Source: Marinicella pacifica
GTDB lineage: Bacteria > Pseudomonadota > Gammaproteobacteria > Xanthomonadales > Marinicellaceae
NCBI RefSeq assembly: GCF_014636635.1
Contig: NZ_BMEO01000001.1
Span: 401,737-465,736, forward strand
DNA length: 64,000 nt
Reading direction: 5' to 3'
The notes beneath the pieces are model-generated. The model did no database searches, was not told the origin of the DNA, and was given only the letters and a program-made list of their open reading frames with translations. Positions 16,575-25,183 of the stretch are shown here, one piece after another (position 1 is the stretch's first letter; each line of letters opens with the position of its first letter). The translations under genes and the position numbers were made by a program.

Positions 16575-18245
16575 ATGAAAAAAATAACCCCTGAATTTTT
16601 GCGGAGCGCCATGATTGGTGTCGATGCCCCATTTTGTACGCCGTTTGGTGAGCGTCTGATGACCTATTGCGATTACACCGCTTCAGGTCGGACCTTGTTG
16701 TTTATTGAAAAATATTTAATGCGTTTACAGCGGAATTACGCCAATACCCACACGGAAGATGATATGACCGGGCGGTCGATGACGCAACTCTTGGAAGAGG
16801 CTGAACAGCAAATTAAAGATGCGGTCGGCGCCAATAAGGACGACCGCATTATTTGCGTGGGAACCGGCGCTACCGGTGCCATTACAAAACTTCAACAGAT
16901 TTTAGGGACTTATTTACCGCCGGCCACGCGGGCTCAAATTGGAGCCTCGGCGGATTGTGATCTGGATAAAATTAAGGCTCAGGCACCGGTGGTATTTTTA
17001 GGGCCTTATGAGCACCATTCCAATGAGATTTCCTGGCGTGATGGTTTATGTGAGGTGGTGGAATTAGACCTCGACGAACACGGTCATGCGGACATCAAAC
17101 AACTCGAACAATTATTACAAAAAGATGCCTATAAAGACCGGCTTAAAATCGGCACCTTTTCAGCGGCGTCCAATGTCACCGGTTTAATCTCGCACACACG
17201 TGACCTGTCGCGACTGATGCACCAGTATGGCGGTCTGGCATTTTTTGATTATGCCGCCAGTGCGCCCTATGTGGACATAAACATGCACCCAAATGATGAT
17301 CCTCAAGGTTATTACGATGCGGTGTTTATGTCGCCGCATAAATTCTTAGGTGGCCCGGGTTCATCAGGTGTGTTGGTCTTTAACAAGAAAATTTACAACC
17401 CGGAATTAAATCCAACCGTTTCCGGCGGTGGCACCGTGAGCTATGTCGCCCGTCATGATCACGATTTTGTCGATGATATTGAGGAGCGCGAAAAAGCCGG
17501 CACACCAGGTGTCTTGCAAATCCTACGGGCGGCTTTATGTTTTGCGGTCAAAGAACAGATTTCGGTGGAAAAAATACATCAGCGTGAACAAGGCTGGTTA
17601 AAACAGGCTTTCAGTGCCTGGCAAGCCCACCCACGGATTGAAATTCTGGGTGATCAGAACCCCGAAAACCGGGTCGGGATTGTTTCCTTTAATATCAAAA
17701 CCGCATCCGGTAAATACCTTCACCCAAAATTCGTCACGGTATTGCTGAATGATTTGTTTGGTATTCAGTCGCGAGCGGGCTGTTCCTGCGCCGGACCTTA
17801 TGGCCATCAGTTATTGGGTATCGATGAAAACACCTCCGAACAATATCGGGCCTTGATTGAACAAGGCTATCACGGGATAAAACCAGGCTGGTGTCGGGTG
17901 AGTTTTCACTATGTCATGGATGAGGCAGAAATTCAGTACATCATCGATTGCGTGCGATTTATTGCCGATAACGGCACAGATTTTTTGCCCTGGTATAAAT
18001 TCTGCTTAAAACAAGCGGCCTGGGAACATATTAAAGATGACAACAAGTGCCCGAAATTGTCCCTCAAAGCGGCTTTTGACCGTCATGATGAAACCCCGCA
18101 GCCATTGTCTGCGCACATCAGAAAATCACTGTATGCACAATTTTTACAAGAAGCCGAGCGCTTTAAAACCGAAGCCAAATCCTTACCGGTCCGACAACCT
18201 CAGAACCTGCCGGAAATTGAGCATCTGAATCAATTTATTGTGTGA
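16575..18245 (+). CDS. Class V aminotransferase (cysteine desulfurase-like PLP enzyme)
   Basis: A 556-residue PLP enzyme, longer than standard NifS/SufS (about 400). YCDYTASGRTLLFIEKYL and YANTHTEDDMTGRSMTQLLEEA form the N-terminal part, FFDYAASAPYVDINM the Asp motif, and MSPHKFLGGPGSSGVLVF holds the PLP lysine. SRAGCSCAGPYGHQLLGI contains cysteines at the place of the catalytic loop of desulfurases. The extra C-terminal 100 residues are specific to this subfamily. The alkB-like gene follows with TGATG overlap. Substrate is uncertain. Confidence 0.83.
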   Translation: MKKITPEFLRSAMIGVDAPFCTPFGERLMTYCDYTASGRTLLFIEKYLMRLQRNYANTHTEDDMTGRSMTQLLEEAEQQIKDAVGANKDDRIICVGTGATGAITKLQQILGTYLPPATRAQIGASADCDLDKIKAQAPVVFLGPYEHHSNEISWRDGLCEVVELDLDEHGHADIKQLEQLLQKDAYKDRLKIGTFSAASNVTGLISHTRDLSRLMHQYGGLAFFDYAASAPYVDINMHPNDDPQGYYDAVFMSPHKFLGGPGSSGVLVFNKKIYNPELNPTVSGGGTVSYVARHDHDFVDDIEEREKAGTPGVLQILRAALCFAVKEQISVEKIHQREQGWLKQAFSAWQAHPRIEILGDQNPENRVGIVSFNIKTASGKYLHPKFVTVLLNDLFGIQSRAGCSCAGPYGHQLLGIDENTSEQYRALIEQGYHGIKPGWCRVSFHYVMDEAEIQYIIDCVRFIADNGTDFLPWYKFCLKQAAWEHIKDDNKCPKLSLKAAFDRHDETPQPLSAHIRKSLYAQFLQEAERFKTEAKSLPVRQPQNLPEIEHLNQFIV

Positions 18246-19130
18246 TGAACACCGGCGATATCTTTGCGGCACTGAACACCTCAGACAGCAATCTGCTGCC
18301 CCGGGAAGGCGAAGTGTATTACCACGGTGTGGTTTTTAGCCAGCAACAAGCCGATGATTATTTTCAACGCTTGTTTACGGAAATCAATTGGCAAGCAGAC
18401 CAGGCACAGTTTGGTGGCAAAATCATTAAAACCGCGCGCAAAGTCGCCTGGCATGGTGAACGTGATTTTCGTTATCGCTATTCAGGTGTGGAAAAAATTG
18501 CTAAGCCGTGGACGCCGACTTTATTGTCAATAAAAGAAATCATCGAAAAGAAAAGTAAAACAACCTATAACAGCTGTTTATTAAATTTATACCACGATGG
18601 ATCTGAGGGTATGGTCGGTGTAGTGCATTGAGCAAATGTGCATTATGAGAGCCAGACACAAGCCTTATAACAAGGCATCGTTTGCAGGTAATGGCCCAAG
18701 TCCTTATCAAGAACGATAACGCCGTAATGAGGTTTGTGGCTGGCTCCCGAAGGGTGAACCCTAAAACAGCCATCTACGGCGTTATGTTTCCTTGCAATAT
18801 GAATAACTATTACGAAGAAAACAAGCCTTGTAGCTGACTGTTTTATGATTCACTCATAACGTACATTTGCTCAATGCACTACACAAGCACAGTGATGGCG
18901 AGAAGGACCTCAAACAGGGTGCGGCCATTGCCTCGGTGAGTTTTGGTGCTGAACGCCGGTTTATGTTCAAACACAAACAAAGTAAAGAAAAAGTCGCCAT
19001 ACCTTTAGCGCATGGCAGCTTACTAATTATGCAAGGCGAAACCCAACAGCACTGGCTACACCGATTACCGCCGACTGTAAAAGTCACTGACCCACGAATT
19101 AATCTGACGTTTCGTACAATAGAGCAATAA
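18245..19130 (+). pseudogene. AlkB-family 2OG-Fe(II) dioxygenase, disrupted by a 267-bp element
   Basis: Residues MNTGDIFAALNTSDSN to NLYHDGSEGM (18245-18615) form the N-terminal half of an AlkB-type DNA/RNA demethylase. The frame is then cut by an insertion at 18618-18884. It resumes at 18888 with HSDGEKDLKQGAAIASVSFG and runs to RINLTFRTIEQ at 19130. Intact relatives read ...GMGWHSDDEKD..., so the break falls right before the iron-binding HxD motif. Removing the element does not restore the frame exactly, so further decay has occurred. The start overlaps the upstream aminotransferase stop. Alkylation repair from this copy is presumably lost. Confidence 0.88.
18618..18884. mobile_element. 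267-bp structured element with 32-bp inverted termini, copy A
   Basis: The 32-bp ends (18618-18649 and 18853-18884) are inverted with two mismatches and begin GTGTAGTG. The interior shares long identical stretches with the copy at 56992-57258, for example GGTGAACCCTAAAACAGCC. The interior itself folds into nested stems. No ORF of note is present, so this is a non-autonomous element. Confidence 0.85.
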
Positions 19131-19175
19131 GGAAACAATTTCATACACCATAGAGTAACTCAGTAATGACCACCT

Positions 19176-19260
19176 CGTTCCCACGCTCCGGCGTGGGAAC
19201 CCATAGGTTAATTTTAGTATTCAATAAAGCATGCGTCCCCACGCAGAGCATGGGGACGAG
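19176..19260. repeat. REP-like palindrome pair (GTTCCCACGC type)
   Basis: CGTTCCCACGC..GCGTGGGAAC (19176-19200) and GCGTCCCCACGC..GCATGGGGACG (19233-19259) are two palindromes in the gap between the alkB-like pseudogene and htpX. They match the pair at 15294-15374 in type. Confidence 0.7.
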
Positions 19261-19293
19261 GTTGTTTCGGTGTGGTTGACAGGAAGATCTGAG

Positions 19294-20187
19294 TTAAGCC
19301 CGCTGATTGTTCTCCAGTGCAGCAATCCGGTCTTCCAACGGCGGATGGGTGGCGAACAATTTGGACAGCACCTGCCGCACTTGACCACCACTGGTGATGC
19401 CGAAGGCGGCGAATTCACCTTCCAGTGGCTCGGTTCGGGAACTGCGCTGCAAGGCTTTTAAGGCGTCAATCATATTTTGATTACCCGCCAAACGTGAACC
19501 ACCTTCGTCAGCATGAAATTCACGCCATCTGGAAAAGGCATTGACAATCATCGCGGCCAGGAATCCCAGCACAATTTGCGCTATCAAGGTGCCGATAAAA
19601 GAACCCATGGTGTAACCGCCGCCGCGTTCATCGCGGGTGGCTGCGGCAATGGCATAGCCGATAATGCGCGAGAAGAAAATCACAAAAGCGTTGAGAATTC
19701 CCTGTATCAACGCCATGGTCACCATATCACCATTGGCAACATGGGCCACTTCATGGCCGAGCACCGCTTCCACTTCGTTGCGTCGCATGGAGTGCAATAA
19801 GCCGGTACTGACTGCCACCAGGGCATCATTTTTTTTCATACCGGTGGCAAAAGCGTTGGGTGAGTCGGACGGAAATATGCCCACTTCCGGCATGCCGATA
19901 CCGGCCGCCTGGGCTTGTCGTTTGACGGTATCAACCAACCATTGTTCATCGGCGGTTCGCGGCTGTTCAATGACCTGCACACCCATGGCTTTTTTCGCCA
20001 TCCACTTGGACATGGCCAGTGAAATAAATGAACCCACTGAACCCCATAACAAGGAAAAGACCGCCAAAGCCCGGTAATCGAGGCCATTTTCGGTTAAATA
20101 ATGATCGAAACCAAATAACCGCATAAAAATCGTAATCACCGCCAAAATGGCAATATTGGTGGCAACAAACAACAAAACTCTTTTCAT
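19294..20187 (-). CDS. htpX: Protease HtpX (M48 membrane metallopeptidase)
   Basis: The ATG at 20187 gives 297 residues starting MKRVLLFVATNIAILAVITI, like E. coli HtpX; the start at 20205 adds six residues unlike the family. Two N-terminal membrane helices precede the zinc motif HEVAH, with two more hydrophobic segments after it. The third zinc ligand lies in REFHADEGGSRLAG. HtpX degrades misfolded membrane proteins in the inner membrane alongside FtsH. It is monocistronic. Confidence 0.95.
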   Translation of the reverse strand: MKRVLLFVATNIAILAVITIFMRLFGFDHYLTENGLDYRALAVFSLLWGSVGSFISLAMSKWMAKKAMGVQVIEQPRTADEQWLVDTVKRQAQAAGIGMPEVGIFPSDSPNAFATGMKKNDALVAVSTGLLHSMRRNEVEAVLGHEVAHVANGDMVTMALIQGILNAFVIFFSRIIGYAIAAATRDERGGGYTMGSFIGTLIAQIVLGFLAAMIVNAFSRWREFHADEGGSRLAGNQNMIDALKALQRSSRTEPLEGEFAAFGITSGGQVRQVLSKLFATHPPLEDRIAALENNQRA

Positions 20188-20257
20188 TGTATTCTCAAAA
20201 AACAAACTAAAAACATGGCTTAGACCTTAAAAGTTCAGACTGGTTTCAAAAATCAAC

Positions 20258-20689
20258 TTAAAACAAACCGCCTAATTTATCACCGATGCTGCCAAGGCTA
20301 CCGCCAAGGATGTCCTTGATGGGTGATGGATCATCATCCGGGGTTTCTGAATTTTTTTCGGTCAGTAATCGCAACAAATAAGGCATGATAATCGCCACGA
20401 TACCGGTGGCTTTGGCACCGGAAAAACCGAGTTTTTTCTGTAAACTGTCCACAATACCGCCGGTGATCGATGCTTGCAGCGAGTCGGCTTGTTTATTGTT
20501 GTCATTTTTGCTGAACAGACTCATGACGCCGTCAAGACCCTGATCCAGCAAATTTTCACCGATTTTCCCGGTCGCTTGTTCTTTAACCACCTCAAAAATA
20601 CCGTTTAATTCTGCGCCACTTACGTTTTCTTTTTGTTGTAATTCTCCGCCGACTTGTTGCTTCAGCTGATTCATTATGCCATCTATCAT
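20258..20689 (-). CDS. Hypothetical protein (DUF937-like)
   Basis: A 143-residue, Gln/Gly/Leu-rich soluble protein. The repeats of short amphipathic helices (GVMSLFSKNDNN, SLQKKLGFSGAKATGIVAII) and the C-terminal DILGGSLGSIGDKLGGLF resemble DUF937/YidB-type proteins. No signal peptide is evident. It lies between htpX and typA and is divergent from the latter. Function is unknown. Confidence 0.6.
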   Translation of the reverse strand: MIDGIMNQLKQQVGGELQQKENVSGAELNGIFEVVKEQATGKIGENLLDQGLDGVMSLFSKNDNNKQADSLQASITGGIVDSLQKKLGFSGAKATGIVAIIMPYLLRLLTEKNSETPDDDPSPIKDILGGSLGSIGDKLGGLF

Positions 20690-20837
20690 GTTTGACTCCT
20701 GAGTTGATTAGAAAAATTATTATAGCATTGAGCCGGGATTCAATCGCACAAACTCCATGAAAAAAACAAAGAAAATGTCTTGTGGCAACGCTCAGTGTGC
20801 TATAGTGCGCGCCTTTACGCGCTGCGCCCGGCTTTTT

Positions 20838-22655
20838 ATGTCCACACAACACATCAGAAACATCGCCATCATAGCCCATGTTGATCATGGTAAAACAACC
20901 CTTGTTGATTGCCTGTTAAAACAATCGGGCACCTTTGATGAACGTGCCGATGACCCCAACCGTCTCATGGATTCCAATGATTTGGAAAAAGAGCGTGGCA
21001 TCACCATTTTGTCAAAGAACACCTCAATAGCGTGGCAGGATTACAAAATAAACATCGTGGACACCCCGGGTCATGCGGACTTTGGCGGTGAAGTGGAACG
21101 TGTGTTGAGTATGGTTGATTCGGTGTTGTTGCTGGTGGATGCCGTCGATGGACCCATGCCGCAAACCCGGTTTGTAACCGCCAAAGCCTTCGAAATGGGA
21201 TTTACGCCGGTGGTGGTGATTAATAAAATTGACCGCGACGGCGCCCGTCCGGACTGGGTCATTGAGCAGACCTTTGATTTATTTGATTCACTCGGAGCCA
21301 CCGACGAACAACTGGATTTTCCGGTGATTTATGCCTCAGCCATCAATGGCTATGCCAATCTGGAAGATGACAAACGTGATGGCGATATGACACCCTTATT
21401 TAACACCATAGTGGACAAAGTCAGTGCGCCGGATGTGGACATTAACGCCCCTTTTCAAATGCAGGTTTCCACCCTGGATTACAACAGCTTTTTGGGTCTG
21501 ATAGGGATTGGTCGCATCAAACAGGGCAGTGTTAAAACCAACACGCCCATCAGTGTGATTGATGTTGATGGCAACACCCGCAACGCCCGCATTTTAAAAA
21601 TCTTTGGGTTTAAAGGACTGGAACGTATTGAAGTTAATGAAGCTGCTGCCGGTGATATTGTGGCGGTGTCCGGGGTGGATCAACTGGCCATTTCCGACAC
21701 CTTATGCGATCGTGAGCATGTCAGCGCGCTGCCGCCACTGACGGTGGACGAACCCACCATTTCCATGCTGTTTTGTGTGAATGACTCACCCTTTGCCGGT
21801 CAGAGCGGTAAATTCCTGACTTCCCGTCAAATTCGTGACCGGCTGGCGCGAGAAACCACTTACAACGTGGCCCTGCGTGTCGAAGACACAGAAAATGCCG
21901 ATCAGTTTAAGGTTTCCGGTCGCGGTGAATTGCACCTATCGGTACTGATTGAAACCATGCGGCGCGAAGGTTTTGAATTGGCGATTTCAAGACCTCAGGT
22001 GATTTATCGTGAAATTGACGGTCAGTTGTGTGAACCTTACGAAGATCTGGTGGTGGACATTGACAGCGAACACCAGGGTGCGGTGATGGAACAGTTATTG
22101 GGACGCCGGGCTGAAGTGAAAAATATTGTGCCCGATGATACCGGTCGTGTGCGCATGAATTTCATTATTCCGGCACGCGGATTGATTGGTTATCAGTCCG
22201 AATTTAAAACCACCACATCCGGCACCGGTATTCTGACCCATGTTTTTGATCATTATGATCGCAAGCTCAATACCATCGAACGCAGCCGTAAAAACGGCGT
22301 TTTGATATCCAATGGCACTGGCAAGGCCCTCGGCTATGCCTTGTTTAATTTACAGGAGCGCGGTCGCTTGCTGATTGATGCCAATGTGGATGTCTATGAA
22401 GGCCAGGTGGTTGGTATTAATTCCCGGGACAATGATTTAACCGTTAATCCCTTAAAAGGCAAGCAGCTCACCAATGTGCGTGCCGCCGGTAAAGACGACG
22501 CTTTAAATCTTGTACCGCCGATTAAATTATCGCTGGAGCAGGCAATGGAATTTATCGAAGATGATGAGTTGGTGGAAGTGACACCTGATGAAATTCGTAT
22601 CCGAAAGCGACATTTACTGGAACACGAAAGAAAACGCGCCAGCCGCGAAGCGTAA
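20838..22655 (+). CDS. typA: Translational GTPase TypA/BipA
   Basis: From the ATG at 20838 the product has 605 residues and starts [20 protein letters not shown], with the P-loop AHVDHGKTT. An upstream in-frame start at 20757 adds 27 residues absent from the family. [15 protein letters not shown] (G3) and [10 protein letters not shown] (G4) are present. The C terminus [18 protein letters not shown] matches TypA. It is a ribosome-binding GTPase involved in 50S assembly and stress adaptation. A terminator follows. Confidence 0.97.
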   Translation: MSTQHIRNIAIIAHVDHGKTTLVDCLLKQSGTFDERADDPNRLMDSNDLEKERGITILSKNTSIAWQDYKINIVDTPGHADFGGEVERVLSMVDSVLLLVDAVDGPMPQTRFVTAKAFEMGFTPVVVINKIDRDGARPDWVIEQTFDLFDSLGATDEQLDFPVIYASAINGYANLEDDKRDGDMTPLFNTIVDKVSAPDVDINAPFQMQVSTLDYNSFLGLIGIGRIKQGSVKTNTPISVIDVDGNTRNARILKIFGFKGLERIEVNEAAAGDIVAVSGVDQLAISDTLCDREHVSALPPLTVDEPTISMLFCVNDSPFAGQSGKFLTSRQIRDRLARETTYNVALRVEDTENADQFKVSGRGELHLSVLIETMRREGFELAISRPQVIYREIDGQLCEPYEDLVVDIDSEHQGAVMEQLLGRRAEVKNIVPDDTGRVRMNFIIPARGLIGYQSEFKTTTSGTGILTHVFDHYDRKLNTIERSRKNGVLISNGTGKALGYALFNLQERGRLLIDANVDVYEGQVVGINSRDNDLTVNPLKGKQLTNVRAAGKDDALNLVPPIKLSLEQAMEFIEDDELVEVTPDEIRIRKRHLLEHERKRASREA

Positions 22656-22676
22656 AATCGTTATATAAAAATAATC

Positions 22677-22708
22677 AAGCCACCTCATACCAGGGTGGCT
22701 TTTTTTGT
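22677..22708 (+). terminator. Rho-independent terminator after typA
   Basis: AAGCCACC (22677-22684) pairs with GGTGGCTT, followed by a T-rich run. It ends the typA transcript. Confidence 0.8.
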
Positions 22709-22782
22709 GCTGGAAAAATTATCCACTTGCGTCAAAACTGACAACTCATTATTATGGTTGTTTTATGCCATCCACAATAACT

Positions 22783-24063
22783 ATGAAAACACGCATCGTA
22801 TGCTTACTCAGCTTATTAACAGGCTTAGCCCACGCCCAAATTGATTCAGCGGAATTAAACACCTCGATAGACAATATTGAACCAAAACTGATTGAATGGC
22901 GTCGCCATTTACATGCCAACCCGGAACTCAGTAACCGTGAAGTTAAAACAGCTGAGTATATCGCACAACATTTAAAGTCACTGGGTCTTGAGGTACAAAC
23001 AGGCATTGCTTATCACGGGGTGGTGGGTATTTTGAAAGGCGACAAGCCCGGTCCGGTTTTAGCCTTGCGCGCGGACACCGATGCGCTGCCGGTCACTGAA
23101 CAAGTGGATGTGCCGTTTGCCTCAAAAGTGACCACCGAATACCGCGGTGAAGAAGTGGGCGTGATGCATGCCTGTGGACACGATGCCCATGTGGCGATTT
23201 TGATGGCCACAGCCGAAGTCTTTGCACACAATAAAGCCGATTTGGCCGGCACCCTGATGTTTATTTTCCAACCCGCTGAAGAAGGCGTACCGCAAGGTGA
23301 AGAAGGCGGCGCGGAACTGATGTTGAAAGAAGGCTTGTTCGATGAAATAAAACCCGAAGCCGTGTTTGGTTTACACGTCTGGGCCGGTTTACCCACCGGC
23401 GTGATTGCGTATCGACCGGGTCCGATGATGGCGGCAGTCGATGAATTGGGTATTAAAGTTAAAGGCCGCCAAACCCACGGCTCCAGACCCTGGGGCGGTA
23501 TTGATCCGATTGTGGTTTCAGCACAGATTATTAATTCGGTGCAAACCATTATTTCGCGCCGCACTGACATCACCCAGGCACCGGCCGTGGTGTCCTTTGG
23601 TGCCATCAAAGGCGGTATTCGCAACAATATTATTCCCGATGAAGTGGAGATGATCGGCACCATCCGTAATTTTAATATGGACACCCGTGACAATATCCAC
23701 CAACAACTCGAGCAAATCGCCACCCATGTTGCCCATGCCAACGGGGCTGAGGTTGAATTTAATATTTATCCCGGTTATCCGGTGACTGTCAATGATCGCA
23801 AATTAAGCGCTAAAATGAACAGTTCTTTGGAGGCGGTTTTTGGTGCTGACAATGTGCTTGATTCGGGTTTAATCACCGGTGCCGAAGATTTTTCCTATTT
23901 GGCACAAGAAGTCCCCGGTCTGTTCTTTTTCCTCGGTATTTCACCTCCGGAAAGCGATTATAAAAATGCCCCAAGTAACCATTCACCCTTGTTTTATATA
24001 GATGAAGATGCTTTATTAAACGGTGTTCGCGCTTTTGTGCAGCTGGTTCAAGATTACAAATAA
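22783..24063 (+). CDS. Exported M20 family amidohydrolase/peptidase
   Basis: The chosen ATG at 22783 gives 426 residues with a clean signal peptide (MKTRIVCLLSLLTGLAHAQ). ATGs at 22765 and 22705 are also in frame. LALRADTDALPVTE, VMHACGHDAHVAIL and IFQPAEEGVPQGEEGG carry the metal ligands of M20D amidohydrolases (hippurate/amino acid N-acyl hydrolases). GAEDFSYLAQEVPGLFFFLG holds the last. The protein should act in the periplasm on N-acyl amino acids or peptides; the substrate is not known. A terminator lies at 24088. Confidence 0.9.
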   Translation: MKTRIVCLLSLLTGLAHAQIDSAELNTSIDNIEPKLIEWRRHLHANPELSNREVKTAEYIAQHLKSLGLEVQTGIAYHGVVGILKGDKPGPVLALRADTDALPVTEQVDVPFASKVTTEYRGEEVGVMHACGHDAHVAILMATAEVFAHNKADLAGTLMFIFQPAEEGVPQGEEGGAELMLKEGLFDEIKPEAVFGLHVWAGLPTGVIAYRPGPMMAAVDELGIKVKGRQTHGSRPWGGIDPIVVSAQIINSVQTIISRRTDITQAPAVVSFGAIKGGIRNNIIPDEVEMIGTIRNFNMDTRDNIHQQLEQIATHVAHANGAEVEFNIYPGYPVTVNDRKLSAKMNSSLEAVFGADNVLDSGLITGAEDFSYLAQEVPGLFFFLGISPPESDYKNAPSNHSPLFYIDEDALLNGVRAFVQLVQDYK

Positions 24064-24087
24064 TTACACTATCAAACACCCCTAAAA

Positions 24088-24118
24088 AAAGCCAATGCTT
24101 TTGACATTGGCTTTTTAC
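24088..24118 (+). terminator. Terminator between convergent genes
   Basis: AAAGCCAATG (24088-24097) pairs with CATTGGCTTT (24105-24114), with T and A tracts on both sides, so it can serve both the amidohydrolase and the minus-strand gene after it. Confidence 0.8.
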
Positions 24119-24138
24119 TTTTTAACAGCGTGATTCAG

Positions 24139-25011
24139 TTACACATTTTCACGTCTGCGTATCACTGCGAAAGCCATCATCGCCAATAGCAAACTTAAGG
24201 TTACTAACATCAACTTATTATTCATGGGCACCGGTAAGGCCGGCGCGCCTGCTGTTAACGATGAATCCGGATTTGGGTGCACAAAACATTGTGCTGATGA
24301 GGCCGGGATACTGGCGGCCGTATCACAAGCATAGGTTAAGCCGATGGTGGCACCATCATTCTGCAACCCCGTGGTTGAACCACTGCCCAATTCAGGGTTA
24401 CGATCATCATGCACCATCACAATTTCATAGCTTAATTCATAAATAATCACTTCTATATCGAATAACGTGGTATCAGAATAATGGTTGGCCTCATCCCAAT
24501 GAAACACATGGCAGCCTAAATTATTACTCGGGTAATTATCAGAAGGCCGTGGACACACAGGAAAAAATTCATAAAAGACATTGGCCACTTGTAAATCATC
24601 GTGTAAGGGATAAATCCGGGCTCCGCCACCGGTGCTGGGAGATGCAGGCAAAGGACAATCATTCGATAAATCAGGACCACCATCTGTGGTGTCTGTGGAC
24701 AGATAACCGTTGGTTGTGACCGCTAACTCAGTAACGGTGTTACCGTAAAAATCAAAGCTGCCCGCTAAAGTCACCGGCGCCCCGGCATCATCACCTGTAA
24801 TTATACTGCTGCCGGTGGCACTGATATCGATAAACTGGTTTGAACACAGACCAGTCGATGAATCGTTATAGGTATAACCAAAGGCATCCGGACCTCCCGT
24901 GCCGCCAGCGCCACGATAACCACTGGTGGTGGAGTCCTCACCTTTCGGTGGTTCTTGTGCCATCACAAAAGGAACTGCCGCTAAAAGTAAAATACTAAAT
25001 ATGTTTTTCAT
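24139..25011 (-). CDS. Exported protein with a CTERM-like C-terminal membrane anchor
   Basis: The ATG at 25011 follows GGAGGAG and gives 290 residues. A signal peptide ends near FVMAQ. The body is Gly/Ser/Thr/Asp-rich with paired cysteines (CSNQFIDI, CPLPAS, CPRPS, GCHVFHW), and the C terminus is a proline-containing PVPMNNKLM, a hydrophobic helix and IRRRENV. This layout resembles sorting tails such as IPTL-CTERM, here in a variant form. The protein is probably cell-surface or outer-membrane directed. No enzymatic domain is recognised. Confidence 0.7.
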   Translation of the reverse strand: MKNIFSILLLAAVPFVMAQEPPKGEDSTTSGYRGAGGTGGPDAFGYTYNDSSTGLCSNQFIDISATGSSIITGDDAGAPVTLAGSFDFYGNTVTELAVTTNGYLSTDTTDGGPDLSNDCPLPASPSTGGGARIYPLHDDLQVANVFYEFFPVCPRPSDNYPSNNLGCHVFHWDEANHYSDTTLFDIEVIIYELSYEIVMVHDDRNPELGSGSTTGLQNDGATIGLTYACDTAASIPASSAQCFVHPNPDSSLTAGAPALPVPMNNKLMLVTLSLLLAMMAFAVIRRRENV

Positions 25012-25183
25012 AATCTCCTCCAATTTTTGTTTGAAATTAGCAGATTTTATTAGGTTTTACAATGACTTTTATTCTTTTAAAGACACCAATCAAATCACAT
25101 TTTGAGAAATTCATTGAATTTTTATTTGCTTTCTGGAACACACCACCAAATAATACAGCCGTCTTCTTCGGCAATCTTACTGT

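Noticed and set aside
18888..19130. Second half of the alkB-like gene as an independent small gene
   Set aside because: It has no start or ribosome site of its own and continues the HxD core of the disrupted protein.
20757..20837. Extension of TypA by 27 residues
   Set aside because: The family begins at the residue encoded at 20838; the extra part is Cys/Lys-rich and not conserved.
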